Below, in pieces: positions 50,730 to 60,390 of a stretch of DNA of 64,000 nucleotides (position 1 is its first letter; every line of letters begins with the position of its first letter). The stretch covers positions 1 to 64,000 of the forward strand of contig NZ_FUXW01000010.1 of assembly GCF_900167005.1 (NCBI RefSeq). The letters run 5' to 3'. The notes under the pieces are model-generated. The model had not been told where the DNA came from. It saw only the letters and a list, made by a program, of their open reading frames with translations, and searched no databases. This DNA is from Butyricicoccus pullicaecorum DSM 23266 (GTDB lineage: Bacteria > Bacillota > Clostridia > Oscillospirales > Butyricicoccaceae). Position numbers and translations under genes: made by a program.

Positions 50730-52454
50730 TTAGTCGTCCTGCAAGGCATCATAACCGGTCTCGCCCGTGCGAATCTTGATGACGTCGGCAACGTCATAGA
50801 CGAAGATCTTGCCATCACCAATGTGACCGGTGTACAGCGCACGGCGGGCAGCCTCGACGACGGTCTCAACCGGAACAGCAGAGACAACGAGTTCCAGCTT
50901 GACCTTGGGCAGCAGGGTGGCTTCGACCGGAACGCCGCGGTAATACTCGGGTGCGCCCTTCTGCATGCCGCAGCCAGCCGCCTGGATGACCGTCATACCG
51001 GTCACGCCGATTGCGTTCATGGCGTTCTTGAGCGCCTCAAAGCGCGACTGATTGGTGATGATGACCACCTTGTGAATGGCGGTCGGCTTGCCCTCTGTCT
51101 GTTCGGTCTGTACGCGGGTGACCGGGACAGCCGCAGCCGGTGCCGCGGTGGTCTGATTGGCCAGAGCGGCAGCCTCACCCGCACGGGTGCCCAGAACGGT
51201 GGCCGGTACGGGCATGAAGTCGGCGTAAGCCGAGGTCAGACCGTGTTCGGGCAGGTCCAGACCGGAAATCTCTTCGGCTTCGGTGACGCGCAGGCCGATG
51301 GTGTGCTTGATGGCCTGGAAGATGATGACCATGGTCACGCCGACCCAAGCCAGTACGGACACGATACCGAGTACCTGTACGCCCAGGAAGTGCACGCCGC
51401 CGCCGTACAGCAGGCCGAGCGGCTGACCGAGGTCGTCGGTCAGGTAGTAGGCGAATACGCCGGTCAGCAGGGTGCCGGTCAGGCCGCACAGACCGTGCAC
51501 GCCGACTGCACCGACCGGGTCGTCGACTCTGAGCTTCTGGTCGACAAACTCAATGCCAAAGACAACCACGAAACCGGCAATGATGCCGATGATGGCTGCG
51601 CCGACCGGGGTGACCGCGTCACAGCCGGCGGTGATGGCGACCAGACCGGCAAGCGAGCCGTTTAAGGTCATGGAAACGTCAGGCTTCTTGTAGCGCACCC
51701 AGGTGATGCACATAACGGTGACGGTTGCGACGGCAGCCGCAAGGTTGGTGGTGACGAAAACGCGGGCTGCAACGTCTGCCGCGCCGTCGGTCAGAGCGAC
51801 CGTCGAGCAGCCGTTAAAGCCGAACCAGCAGAACCACAGGATGAACACGCCCAGTGCGCCCAGCGTCAGCGAGTGGCCAGGAATGGCGCGTGCCTTGCCG
51901 TCCTTGGTATACTTGCCGATACGGGGTCCAAGAATCTTGGCGCCGATGAAAGCTGCCGTACCGCCGACCATGTGGACGGCACAGGAACCGGCGAAATCAT
52001 GGAAGCCCAGCTGTGCCAGCCAGCCGCCGCCCCAGATCCAATGGCCGCTGACCGGGTAGACGATGGCAGAAATCAGCATAGAGTAAATGCAGTAGGCCGA
52101 AAACTTGGTGCGCTCGGCCATGGAGCCGGACACGATGGTCGCAGCGGTCGCACAGAAGACGGTCTGGAAAATGAGCGTTGCCCAGCCGCCGTCGCCGCCG
52201 GTCGTGAACAGGTCAATGCCGCCGATCAGTGCGCCCGTGCCGCCGAACATCAGGCCGAAGCCGAAAATCCAGAAAATCGGCGTGCCCAGCGAAAAGTCCA
52301 TCAGGTTTTTCATAATGATGTTGCCCGCATTCTTTGCACGGGTGAAGCCGGTCTCTACCATGGCAAAACCGGCCTGCATAAAGAAGACCAGCGCTGCGCC
52401 CAACAGAATCCAGCCGACATTCAGGGCATTGCCCAGTGCGGTGATGTCGTTCAT
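50730..52454 (-). CDS. Ammonium transporter fused to a PII domain
   Basis: 574 residues. The N-terminal 440 residues are an Amt/MEP channel with eleven helices (motifs FMQAGFAMVETGFTRAKNAGNIIMKN, HMVGGTAAFIGAKILGPRIG and GLCGLTGTLLTGVFA). After an Ala/Thr-rich linker comes a complete PII domain (IHKVVIITNQSRFEALKNAMNA... to IGDGKIFVYDVADVIKIRTGETG) with an intact T-loop Tyr pair (PEYYRG). This natural Amt-PII fusion is known in some clostridia and couples transport directly to the nitrogen signal. It is transcribed downstream of glnN, with a strong terminator in its leader. Confidence 0.95.
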   Translation of the reverse strand: MNDITALGNALNVGWILLGAALVFFMQAGFAMVETGFTRAKNAGNIIMKNLMDFSLGTPIFWIFGFGLMFGGTGALIGGIDLFTTGGDGGWATLIFQTVFCATAATIVSGSMAERTKFSAYCIYSMLISAIVYPVSGHWIWGGGWLAQLGFHDFAGSCAVHMVGGTAAFIGAKILGPRIGKYTKDGKARAIPGHSLTLGALGVFILWFCWFGFNGCSTVALTDGAADVAARVFVTTNLAAAVATVTVMCITWVRYKKPDVSMTLNGSLAGLVAITAGCDAVTPVGAAIIGIIAGFVVVFGIEFVDQKLRVDDPVGAVGVHGLCGLTGTLLTGVFAYYLTDDLGQPLGLLYGGGVHFLGVQVLGIVSVLAWVGVTMVIIFQAIKHTIGLRVTEAEEISGLDLPEHGLTSAYADFMPVPATVLGTRAGEAAALANQTTAAPAAAVPVTRVQTEQTEGKPTAIHKVVIITNQSRFEALKNAMNAIGVTGMTVIQAAGCGMQKGAPEYYRGVPVEATLLPKVKLELVVSAVPVETVVEAARRALYTGHIGDGKIFVYDVADVIKIRTGETGYDALQDD

Positions 52455-52507
52455 GGTTGGTTCCCTCCCAATGATGTATGTTTATTTTTTTGTGAGACGA
52501 AAAAAAG

Positions 52508-52566
52508 AATGGTGCACACCGTGCGCGTCCGGAGTGTGAGGACGCTTTTGCACGGTGCACACCATT
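52508..52566 (-). terminator. Terminator/possible attenuator in the amt leader
   Basis: A long stem (AATGGTG... with ...CACCATT, two internal mismatches) encloses a second GCGTCC/GGACGC hairpin and is followed by TTCTTTTTTT on the minus strand. It ends the glnN transcript. Since I see no good promoter after it, it may also attenuate amt expression. Confidence 0.75.
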
Positions 52567-52621
52567 GTGCAGGGGAAAAAAGATAAAGAGAAATGGATAT
52601 GAGCGTGAAAAAAAGATGAAA

Positions 52622-54700
52622 TCAGACGTAGAATAACAGGTCGCTGTACGTCGGCATGGGCCAGCGGGTCTTGGGTACCATGGATTCCAGCTTGTCGGCG
52701 TCTGCGCGTGCGGCTTCCATCGCGGCAAGCACGGCGTCGTGGTAGTACATCGCCGTACCGGCAGCGTCGGTGTCGGGTACACAGTGCAGGGCGTTTTCCA
52801 GAGCGGTGACGTGGGTCAGCAGATCGGCAGTCGCAGCCGACAGCGTGCGCGCGAGCGTGACTTCGGTCGTGTTGTCCACGCCGATGGTCTGCTTGGAAGC
52901 TGCCGTGTCGGACAGCTCATGCACATAGGATACGCAGGCGGGCAGAATGTCGCGGCGAATCATGTCTACCATGGTCAGCGCCTCGATCGCCAAGGTCTTG
53001 GCGTACTCTTCCAGCTGAATTTCCTGACGGGATGCCATTTCAGCCGGGGTGTAGACCCCGTGGCGGACGAACAGATCGACGTTTTTCTGGTCGGTGTAGT
53101 GGGGCAGGGCTTCGGGCGTCGAGCGCAGGTTGGACAGGCCGCGCGCCTCGGCTTCGGTGACCCAAGCGTCGTCGTAGCCGTTGCCGTTGAACAGAATGCG
53201 CTTGTGCGCGGTGATTTCGCGCTTGATGAGCAGGGCGCTGGCCGCTGCCAGATCGTCAGCCTGCTCAAGCTCGTCGGCAAACTGGCGCAGGGATTCGGCA
53301 ACCGCGGTGTTGAGCATGATGTTTGCACACGCAATGTTCATGGCCGAGCCCAGCATACGGAACTCGAACTTGTTGCCGGTGAAGGCGAAGGGGGACGTGC
53401 GGTTGCGGTCGGTGGTGTCCTTGGAGATGGGCGGCAGAACCGACGCGCCGGTCATCTTGGTGGCCTCGGCGGCGGCGTAGTCGCGTCCTTCCTCGATGGC
53501 GTGCAGGATGCCGCCCAGCTCGTCGCCCACAAAGACCGACAGGATAGCCGGGGGCGCTTCGTTTGCACCCAGACGGTGATCGTTGCCCGCGGAGGCAACC
53601 GAGATGCGCAGCAAATCCTGATACTCGTCGACCGCCTTGATGACCGCGGTCAAAAACAGCAGGAACTGACGATTTTCGGCCGGGGTCTTGCCCGGGTCGA
53701 GCAGGTTCTCGCCGGAGTCGGTCGAGATCGACCAGTTATTGTGCTTGCCCGAACCGTTGACGCCGTCGAACGGCTTTTCATGCAGCAGGCAGACAAAGCC
53801 GTGACGATCGGCAACCTTGCGCATGAGCTCCATGGTCAGCTGGTTGTGATCGGTGGCGATGTTGGTCGTTTCGAAGATGGGCGCCATCTCGTGCTGTGCC
53901 GGTGCGACCTCGTTGTGCTCGGTCTTGGCGTATACGCCGACCTTCCACAGCTCCTGGTCGAGATCGTCCATGAACGCCTTGACACGCGGGCGGATGGTGC
54001 CGAAATAGTGGTCTTCCAGCTCCTGACCCTTGGGTGCAGGTGCGCCGAACAGCGTGCGTCCGGTCAGAATCAGGTCGCGGCGCTTGGCGTAGTCCTCTTT
54101 ATTGATGAGGAAATATTCCTGCTCGGGGCCGACCGTGGTGGTCACGCGCTTGCAGTCCTTGCCGAGCAGCTTCAACAGGCGGCAGGCCTCGCGCGAGATT
54201 GCGTCCATCGAGCGCAGCAGCGGGGTCTTTTTGTCCAGCACCTCGCCGGTGTACGAGCAGAACGCAGTCGGGATGCACAGCGTGTCGTCCTTGATGAATG
54301 CGTAGGAAGTCGGGTCCCAAGCGGTGTAGCCGCGTGCCTCGAAGGTGGCACGCAGACCGCCCGACGGGAACGAGGAGGCATCCGGTTCGCCCTTGATGAG
54401 CTCCTTGCCCGAAAACTCCATCAGCGCCGCGCCGCCGTCAGCCGGGGTCAGGAAGGAGTCGTGCTTTTCGGCCGTGATGCCGGTCATGGGCTGGAACCAG
54501 TGGGTGAAGTGGGTCGCGCCCTTGGACAGCGCCCAATCCTTCATCGCGTTTGCGACCACGTCAGCGACCGCCGGGTCGAGGGGAGAGCCCTCGCGGATGG
54601 TCTGCTGGAGCGACTGATATACTGCTTTTGGCAGGCGTTCCTTCATGGCTGCGTCACCGAAGACCATGCTGCCGAATAATTCAGGGACTGGATGGTTCAT
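52622..54700 (-). CDS. glnN: Glutamine synthetase, type III
   Basis: 692 residues, much longer than type I enzymes and typical of GSIII (GlnN). Characteristic segments include the N-terminal [16 protein letters not shown], the ATP/glutamate-site regions [10 protein letters not shown] and [12 protein letters not shown]-like [12 protein letters not shown], and [16 protein letters not shown]. It makes glutamine from glutamate, ammonia and ATP. The start at 54700 follows AGGAGG. The promoter is perfect consensus and its leader contains a terminator with a competing antiterminator. With the Amt-PII and glutamate synthase genes it forms the ammonium assimilation pathway. Confidence 0.96.
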   Translation of the reverse strand: MNHPVPELFGSMVFGDAAMKERLPKAVYQSLQQTIREGSPLDPAVADVVANAMKDWALSKGATHFTHWFQPMTGITAEKHDSFLTPADGGAALMEFSGKELIKGEPDASSFPSGGLRATFEARGYTAWDPTSYAFIKDDTLCIPTAFCSYTGEVLDKKTPLLRSMDAISREACRLLKLLGKDCKRVTTTVGPEQEYFLINKEDYAKRRDLILTGRTLFGAPAPKGQELEDHYFGTIRPRVKAFMDDLDQELWKVGVYAKTEHNEVAPAQHEMAPIFETTNIATDHNQLTMELMRKVADRHGFVCLLHEKPFDGVNGSGKHNNWSISTDSGENLLDPGKTPAENRQFLLFLTAVIKAVDEYQDLLRISVASAGNDHRLGANEAPPAILSVFVGDELGGILHAIEEGRDYAAAEATKMTGASVLPPISKDTTDRNRTSPFAFTGNKFEFRMLGSAMNIACANIMLNTAVAESLRQFADELEQADDLAAASALLIKREITAHKRILFNGNGYDDAWVTEAEARGLSNLRSTPEALPHYTDQKNVDLFVRHGVYTPAEMASRQEIQLEEYAKTLAIEALTMVDMIRRDILPACVSYVHELSDTAASKQTIGVDNTTEVTLARTLSAATADLLTHVTALENALHCVPDTDAAGTAMYYHDAVLAAMEAARADADKLESMVPKTRWPMPTYSDLLFYV

Positions 54701-54755
54701 AAGAATAAGCCTCCTATCATGTGAGAGCTGCCGGTGTCATTCCTGCAAATACGCG

Positions 54756-54839
54756 AAAAAGGCGCCGCGGGTCGTTTTGACCGGCAGCGCCTTTGCTGTT
54801 TACGCTGCCCATTATAGCCCGTCGTGTAACCGCTGTCAA
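54756..54839 (-). promoter_or_regulatory. glnN promoter with terminator/antiterminator leader
   Basis: On the minus strand: TTGACA (54839-54834), 17 bp and TATAAT (54816-54811). The leader then contains two mutually exclusive pairings: GGCAGCG (54809-54803) with CGCTGCC (54789-54783), and a terminator AAAGGCGC..GGTC/GACC..GCGCCTTTTT (54793-54756). The overlap of the second strand of one with the first strand of the other is the hallmark of attenuation. Confidence 0.75.
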
Positions 54840-54963
54840 GCGCAAAACGCAAAAACTTTTCGGCCTGATTCGCACTTTTACGAAATAAACAGCAAAAGGA
54901 CAAACGAGGACAGGGATTTCTGTACAAATTGCAAGAAAGTGGGAAATACCCTGCATTTTCCGC

Positions 54964-55086
54964 TTGACGCGGGCATTTTGGGTGCATACAATAGGAGCAA
55001 GAGGACAACGACGTCCGCACGGTCTGACCGCACGCCCGCAGGGGTTTGGGTCAAGGCTGTGCGGGCGTCTTTTTTTGATCTATGGA
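54964..55086 (+). promoter_or_regulatory. Glutamate synthase promoter with leader terminator
   Basis: TTGACG at 54964-54969, 17-bp spacer and TACAAT at 54987-54992, divergent from glnN. The leader carries CGCCCGCA (55033-55040) and TGCGGGCG (55070-55077), followed by TCTTTTTTT, a strong terminator before the first codon. An upstream GGAC/GTCC hairpin has a 6-nt AACGAC loop. Confidence 0.7.
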
Positions 55087-55108
55087 GCACAGAAGGAGGA
55101 CATACGCT

Positions 55109-56203
55109 ATGCTGAGGGAAGGTCAGGTACGTATCCCGGCGGGCTGCGCGATCTCGGGTATTTTTCACCGGGACGGCACACGCGAGGACGGCACACGCAT
55201 TATGCAGTCGATCAAGGTCATGCATGACCGCTCGAACGGTCTGGGCGGCGGCTTCGCCGGTTACGGCATCTACCCCGAATACAAAGATTATTACGCCCTG
55301 CACGTCTTCTTTGACACGCAGGAAGCGCGGGTCGCGTGCGAAGCGTTCTTAGACCGGCACTTTGATATTGTAAACCTGTCCAAGATCCCCACCCGCCGCC
55401 ATCCGCGCATCGTGGACGAACCGATGATCTGGCGCTACTTTGTACGTCCGCTGCATGTCAAGCTGGAAGCATCCCAGCTCGACGAGCGCGAGTACGTCGC
55501 ACGCTGCGTCATCCGGGTCAACGACCAGATCGACGGCGCGTATATCTTCTCGTCGGGTAAGAACATGGGCGTGTTCAAGGCGGTGGGCTATCCCGAGGAC
55601 GTGGGCGCGTTCTACCGTCTGGAAGAGTACAAGGCGTATTGCTGGACCTGTCACGGACGCTATCCGACCAACACCCCGGGCTGGTGGGGCGGCGCCCATC
55701 CCTTCGCGCTGCTCGACACCACGGTCGTGCACAACGGTGAAATCTCGTCCTATGACGCCAACCGCCGCGCGATTGAGATGTTTGGCTACAAGTGCAACTT
55801 GCAGACCGACACCGAGGTCATCACCTATATTGTCGACTATCTGGGTCGTAAGCTGGGCATGACGCATGAGGAGATCGCCCACGTCATCGCCGCACCCTTC
55901 TGGCAGACCATCGAGCGCATGGACGAGGAGCAGAAGAAGTATTACACCTATCTGCGCAATGCCTTTTCCAGCCTGCTCATCACCGGCCCGTTCTCCATCA
56001 TGGTCGGCTTTGACGGCGGCCTGATGGCGCTGAACGACCGCCTCAAACTGCGCTCGCTGGTGGTCGGCGAGCAGGGCGACACGGTCTACCTCGCATCCGA
56101 GGAGAGCGCCATCCGCACCATCGCACCCGACCTCGACCGTCTGTATGCGCCGCGCGGCGGCGAGCCGGTCATTGTGACACTGAACGAAAGGAGCGCACAA
56201 TAA
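55109..56203 (+). CDS. Glutamate synthase, glutaminase domain protein
   Basis: 364 residues, corresponding to the class II glutamine amidotransferase domain of glutamate synthase. Cys12 in PAGCAISGIF is the likely nucleophile, close to but not at the mature N-terminus, and the substrate-contacting region TCHGRYPTNTPGWWGGAHPF and VVHNGEISS are conserved. In this organism the usual large subunit is split into three genes, as in archaeal-type and clostridial glutamate synthases. The start follows AAGGAGGA. It releases ammonia for the FMN subunit downstream. Confidence 0.9.
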   Translation: MLREGQVRIPAGCAISGIFHRDGTREDGTRIMQSIKVMHDRSNGLGGGFAGYGIYPEYKDYYALHVFFDTQEARVACEAFLDRHFDIVNLSKIPTRRHPRIVDEPMIWRYFVRPLHVKLEASQLDEREYVARCVIRVNDQIDGAYIFSSGKNMGVFKAVGYPEDVGAFYRLEEYKAYCWTCHGRYPTNTPGWWGGAHPFALLDTTVVHNGEISSYDANRRAIEMFGYKCNLQTDTEVITYIVDYLGRKLGMTHEEIAHVIAAPFWQTIERMDEEQKKYYTYLRNAFSSLLITGPFSIMVGFDGGLMALNDRLKLRSLVVGEQGDTVYLASEESAIRTIAPDLDRLYAPRGGEPVIVTLNERSAQ

Positions 56204-56204
56204 G

Positions 56205-57710
56205 ATGAACATTCGGGAATTTTTTCCGCTCTATGAGGTCGCACGCGACCCGGCACGGTGTGTAAAGTGCAAGCTGTGCGTGCGTGAGTGCGCAAACGAA
56301 GTGCACGCATTCAATGAAAAGCTCGGCGTACTGACCGCCGACGACAGCAAGTGCGTCAACTGTCAGCGCTGCGTCGCGGTCTGCCCGACCCGTGCGCTCA
56401 AGATCGTGCGCACCGACAATACCTATAAAGTGAACGCAAACTGGACGGGCGACGCCATGCGCGAGGTCTACCAGCAGGCGCAGACCGGCGGCGTGCTGCT
56501 CGCGTCTATGGGCAATCCGCAGCCCGGCCCGATCTACTGGGACAAACTGCTGCTCAACGCTTCTCAGGTCACCAATCCCCCCATCGACCCGCTGCGCGAG
56601 CCGATGGAGACCCGCGTTTTTCTGGGCAAGAAGCCGGGCAGCATCCTGCGCGGGCCGGACGGCAAGCTGATTCCCAACCAGACCCCGCAGCTCGCCCTGC
56701 GCAAGCCCATCCTGTTTTCGGCTATGAGCTACGGCTCGATCTCCTACAACGCTCATGCAGCGCTCGCGCGCGCTGCGCAGGAACTGGGCATCTACTACAA
56801 CACCGGCGAGGGCGGTCTGCACGAGGACTTTTACGCCTACGGTGACAATACCATCGTGCAGGTCGCGTCCGGTCGTTTCGGCGTGCACACCGACTACCTC
56901 AGCACGGGTGCAGCCATTGAGATCAAGATGGGACAGGGCGCAAAGCCGGGCATCGGCGGCCATCTGCCGGGCATCAAGGTCGGTCCGGACATCTCCAAAA
57001 CCCGCATGATTCCCGAGGGTACCGACGCGATCTCGCCCGCGCCCCATCACGATATCTATTCCATCGAGGATCTGAGACAGCTGGTGTTCTCGCTCAAGGA
57101 GGCCACCGGCTACCGCAAGCCCATCATTGTCAAGGTGGCAGCCGTGCACAACGTCGCGGCCATCGCCTCGGGCATTGCCCGGTCGGGTGCGGATATCATC
57201 GCGATCGACGGCTGGCGCGGCGGTACGGGCGCAGCCCCGGCACGCATCCGCGACAACGTGGGCATTCCGATCGAGCTTGCACTCGCCGCGGTCGATACCC
57301 GACTGCGCGAGGAGGGCATCCGCGACGAGGTCTCTCTGATCGTGGGCGGTTCCATCCGCAGCTCGGCCGATCTGGTCAAGGCCATCGCGCTCGGCGCGGA
57401 CGCGGTGTACATCGGCACGGCGGCTTTGCTCGCCATGGGCTGTCATCTGTGCCGCAGCTGCCAGCAGGGCAAGTGCAACTGGGGCATTGCCACCCAGCGC
57501 CCCGATCTGGTCGCACGCTTAGACCCCGATGAGGCCGCACGGAGACTTATCAACCTGGTCACGGCATGGGATCACGAGCTGCAGGAGATCATGGGCGGCA
57601 TGGGCATCAACGCGGTCGAGGCGCTGCGCGGCAATCGTCTGATGCTGCGCGGTCTGGGTCTGACCGAAGCCGAACTGCGCGTGCTCGGCGTCAAGCACGC
57701 GGGCGAGTAA
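56205..57710 (+). CDS. Glutamate synthase, ferredoxin plus FMN domain protein
   Basis: 501 residues. The N-terminus has two 4Fe-4S ferredoxin motifs (CVKCKLCVRECANE and CVNCQRCVAVCPTR). The rest is the FMN-binding synthase domain, with EGGLHEDFY, GGWRGGTGAAP-like DGWRGGTGAAPARI and the 3Fe-4S motif CHLCRSCQQGKCN near the C-terminus. It condenses 2-oxoglutarate with ammonia to glutamate using ferredoxin-type electrons. Its start lies 1 bp after the glutaminase gene stop, so the subunits are co-translated. Confidence 0.93.
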   Translation: MNIREFFPLYEVARDPARCVKCKLCVRECANEVHAFNEKLGVLTADDSKCVNCQRCVAVCPTRALKIVRTDNTYKVNANWTGDAMREVYQQAQTGGVLLASMGNPQPGPIYWDKLLLNASQVTNPPIDPLREPMETRVFLGKKPGSILRGPDGKLIPNQTPQLALRKPILFSAMSYGSISYNAHAALARAAQELGIYYNTGEGGLHEDFYAYGDNTIVQVASGRFGVHTDYLSTGAAIEIKMGQGAKPGIGGHLPGIKVGPDISKTRMIPEGTDAISPAPHHDIYSIEDLRQLVFSLKEATGYRKPIIVKVAAVHNVAAIASGIARSGADIIAIDGWRGGTGAAPARIRDNVGIPIELALAAVDTRLREEGIRDEVSLIVGGSIRSSADLVKAIALGADAVYIGTAALLAMGCHLCRSCQQGKCNWGIATQRPDLVARLDPDEAARRLINLVTAWDHELQEIMGGMGINAVEALRGNRLMLRGLGLTEAELRVLGVKHAGE

Positions 57711-57723
57711 AGGGGGCAGAACA

Positions 57724-58461
57724 ATGCACAAAACGATTGAAATGCAGGCCGCTGGCATGGATTATAAGGCATTAAACGACAGTTTACGCGCACAGGGCGC
57801 GAGCGAAATCACCGTGCGCGGCGTGATGGGACAGCGGTACCTGGGCTGCGCGATGCAGGACAAAAACCTGACCCTGTACGGTACCCCGGGCAACGGTCTC
57901 GGGCAGTACCTGAGCGGCGGCACGATTGAGGTGTTCGGCTCGGCGCAGGAGGCCACCGGCGACACCATGAACGCCGGTGAGATCGTGGTACATGGCCGGT
58001 GCGGCGACGCGGCGGGCTACGGAATGCGTGGAGGACGCATTCTCATCCGTGACGATGTGGGCTACCGCGCAGGCATCCACATGAAGGCTTACGAGAATCA
58101 CGAGCCGGTTTTGGTCATTGGCGCGGGTGCAGGCTCTTTTTTGGGTGAATACCTCGCCGGCGGCCTGATTGTGGTGCTCGGCATCGGTCTGGACGGCAAA
58201 TATCCGGCCGGATTCTTCTGCGGAACCGGTATGCACGGCGGAAAAATCATTTTGCGCTGTGACCGCAAACCCGAGGGATTGCCCGAACAGGTGTGTGTGC
58301 ATGCGTGCACCGAGGTCGACCGGGCGGAAATGCGGCCGCATGTCGAGGCGTATTGCGAAAAATTTGGCGGTGACCCCGAGACTCTGCTGGGCGCACAGTA
58401 TTTCGTGCTCAGCCCTAACCCGGAGAAGGGATACCACCGCATGTACACCAGCGTGATTTGA
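57724..58461 (+). CDS. Glutamate synthase, GXGXG domain protein
   Basis: 245 residues forming the beta-helix domain 3 of glutamate synthase, with repeated Gly-containing turns (GNGLGQYLSGGTIEVFGSAQEATGDTMNAG, then HGRCGDAAGYGMRGGRI and GEYLAGGLIVVLG). This structural domain supports the FMN subunit and channel. It follows the FMN gene by 13 bp with an AAAGGGGG site, completing the three-gene gltS-type operon. No NADPH subunit (GltD) is in the window, so the electron donor is likely ferredoxin. Confidence 0.92.
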   Translation: MHKTIEMQAAGMDYKALNDSLRAQGASEITVRGVMGQRYLGCAMQDKNLTLYGTPGNGLGQYLSGGTIEVFGSAQEATGDTMNAGEIVVHGRCGDAAGYGMRGGRILIRDDVGYRAGIHMKAYENHEPVLVIGAGAGSFLGEYLAGGLIVVLGIGLDGKYPAGFFCGTGMHGGKIILRCDRKPEGLPEQVCVHACTEVDRAEMRPHVEAYCEKFGGDPETLLGAQYFVLSPNPEKGYHRMYTSVI

Positions 58462-58745
58462 TGCTGATTTGTCTGGAAAAATCCGAAAAATAACCGAGAA
58501 AAGACCGGTGTTTGTGCAGACACCGGCCTTTTTGTGTGCACAATATTGGGTACAAAATCCGGCGTGCAGACCGCCCTTGTCCGGACAGATTCCACCCGAT
58601 GCGGATACCTGTTTTTGTCTTTCTGACAAGGACACTTTTCCATATTGTACGCGAACGAGGCAAAAAACTGTAAAAAGGGCGTTTTCAAACTGAAAAAAGT
58701 GTGATATACTAGAAAAGTCAAAATTAAGGGAGTTGAAAGAAACAC

Positions 58746-59987
58746 ATGAAGAACCTCGTAACCCGTTGGAACGAGATCAGTCTGGTCAAGCGCATCATCT
58801 GCGGCCTGATTATTGGTATCGTTCTGGGTCTGGTCGTCCCGCAGGCGACCGCGCTTTCGCTGCTCGGCAATCTGTTTGTCGGTGCGCTCAAGGCGATTGC
58901 CCCCATTCTCGTTCTGTTTTTGGTCATGTCCGCGCTGGCAAAGCACCAGGAGGGCAAGCAGACCAATATGAAGCATATCATCGGCCTGTACCTGCTCGGC
59001 ACGTTTCTGGCCGGTCTGATGGCCGTTATCGCGTCTTTCCTGTTCCCCGTCACTCTGACGCTCACGCAGTCTACCTCGGACATCACCCCGCCCGGCGGCA
59101 TCGGTGAGGTTCTGAACACCCTGATGATGAATCTGGTCGCAAACCCGGTCGATGCGCTGGTCAATGCAAACTATATCGGCATTCTGGCATGGGCTGTCCT
59201 GCTCGGTATCGCGCTGCGCAAGGCACCCGAGGGCGTTAAGGTCGCCATTGAGTCGGTTGCGGACGCGATCTCTCAGATCGTTCGCTGGATCATCAACTGC
59301 GCACCCTTCGGCGTTCTGGGTCTGGTCTTCACCACCATTTCCCAGCAGGGCATCGACTCGCTGCTCAGCTACGGCAAGCTCATCGTGCTGCTGGTCGGCA
59401 CCATGGCCTTCGTCGCTTTCGTGGTCAATCCCATCATCGTTTTCATCGGTATTCGCAGAAATCCCTTCCCGCTGGTGCTCAAGTGCCTCAAGGACAGCGG
59501 CATCACGGCTTTCTTTACTCGCTCTTCTGCGGCAAATATCCCGGTCAATATGCGCCTGTGTGCAGAGCTGGGTCTGGACCGTGACACCTACGCGGTTTCC
59601 ATTCCGCTCGGCTCGACCATCAACATGGGCGGCGCTGCCGTGACCATTTCCATCCTGGCGCTGGCGGCTGCGCACACCCTGGGCATCCAGGTCGACTTCG
59701 CATCGGCGGTCGTGCTGAGCGTGCTGTCTGCCGTCTCGGCCTGCGGTGCATCCGGCGTTGCCGGCGGCTCGCTGCTGCTCGTACCGCTCGCTTGCAGCCT
59801 GTTCGGTATCCCCAACGATGTCGCCATGCAGGTTGTCGGCGTTGGCTTCATCGTCGGCGTTATCCAGGACTCCTGCGAGACCGCAATCAACTCGTCCACC
59901 GACGTACTCTACACCGCAGTTGCCGAGCTGTCCAAGCGCCGCAAGCTGGAAGGCTCTGCCGCTGCACAGTCCTATACCCAGGCATAA
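58746..59987 (+). CDS. sstT: Serine/threonine:Na+ symporter
   Basis: 413 residues of the dicarboxylate/amino acid:cation symporter (DAACS) family. It starts [26 protein letters not shown] and has the family motifs [12 protein letters not shown] and [13 protein letters not shown], with the re-entrant [15 protein letters not shown] loop, identifying SstT. It imports serine and threonine with Na+. Monocistronic, with a weak promoter (TATACT near 58703) and a strong terminator. Confidence 0.95.
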   Translation: MKNLVTRWNEISLVKRIICGLIIGIVLGLVVPQATALSLLGNLFVGALKAIAPILVLFLVMSALAKHQEGKQTNMKHIIGLYLLGTFLAGLMAVIASFLFPVTLTLTQSTSDITPPGGIGEVLNTLMMNLVANPVDALVNANYIGILAWAVLLGIALRKAPEGVKVAIESVADAISQIVRWIINCAPFGVLGLVFTTISQQGIDSLLSYGKLIVLLVGTMAFVAFVVNPIIVFIGIRRNPFPLVLKCLKDSGITAFFTRSSAANIPVNMRLCAELGLDRDTYAVSIPLGSTINMGGAAVTISILALAAAHTLGIQVDFASAVVLSVLSAVSACGASGVAGGSLLLVPLACSLFGIPNDVAMQVVGVGFIVGVIQDSCETAINSSTDVLYTAVAELSKRRKLEGSAAAQSYTQA

Positions 59988-59992
59988 AAACC

Positions 59993-60021
59993 AAAGGAAC
60001 GCTTTCGGGCGTTCCTTTTTT
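59993..60021 (+). terminator. Terminator of sstT
   Basis: AAAGGAACGC and GCGTTCCTTT with a 6-nt loop, then TTT. Confidence 0.88.
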
Positions 60022-60075
60022 GTTAGATTTCTACCCATTTCTGCAAAATTTTACAAATGCTTTTCCAAGGTACGA

Positions 60076-60104
60076 TTGTCTTTTCACGCAATGCGGGATA
60101 TGAT
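60076..60104 (+). promoter_or_regulatory. Promoter of the small Cys-rich gene and ppk1
   Basis: TTGTCT at 60076-60081, 17-bp spacer and TATGAT at 60099-60104. Confidence 0.65.
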
Positions 60105-60176
60105 GGAAACAGAAATGACAATTCCGTGTGCACGCGATCACCTGACCGTTTTTTTCCAAAGAAAGGGGCCTTTGCC

Positions 60177-60371
60177 ATGATTCCCTGTAAGTCCACCTGT
60201 CTGATGTATCAGGAAGGCTGTCACAAGACCTGCCCGGTCTGGCGGCAGCAGCAGAAAAAGCGCAGTGAGGAATATCGCCGCAAGCTCACCTATTTAAAGG
60301 AGTATAACGAGATTTGCAGCACGGTCGTCAGTCAGCTCAAACGCATGAGCTGTCATAGGACTTATTTTTAA
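60177..60371 (+). CDS. Small cysteine-rich protein upstream of ppk1
   Basis: 64 residues. The N-terminus is Cys-rich (CKSTCLMYQEGCHKTCPVW), followed by a basic, helical tail (RQQQKKRSEEYRRKLTYLKEYNEI) and CSTVVSQLKRMSCHR. This arrangement of six cysteines plus histidines suggests metal binding, perhaps a small zinc ribbon. The start at 60177 follows AAAGAAAGG. It is 19 bp before ppk1 and shares its promoter, hinting at a role connected to polyphosphate metabolism. I do not recognise the family with certainty. Confidence 0.7.
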   Translation: MIPCKSTCLMYQEGCHKTCPVWRQQQKKRSEEYRRKLTYLKEYNEICSTVVSQLKRMSCHRTYF

Positions 60372-60390
60372 GGAGGCGGGGAAACCCCAA

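Noticed and set aside
54990-55086. A full ANTAR-type two-hexaloop antiterminator in the glutamate synthase leader
   Set aside because: One hairpin has a suitable six-base loop with A at position 1 and G at position 4, but I could not find a convincing second one overlapping the terminator, nor in the glnN leader.
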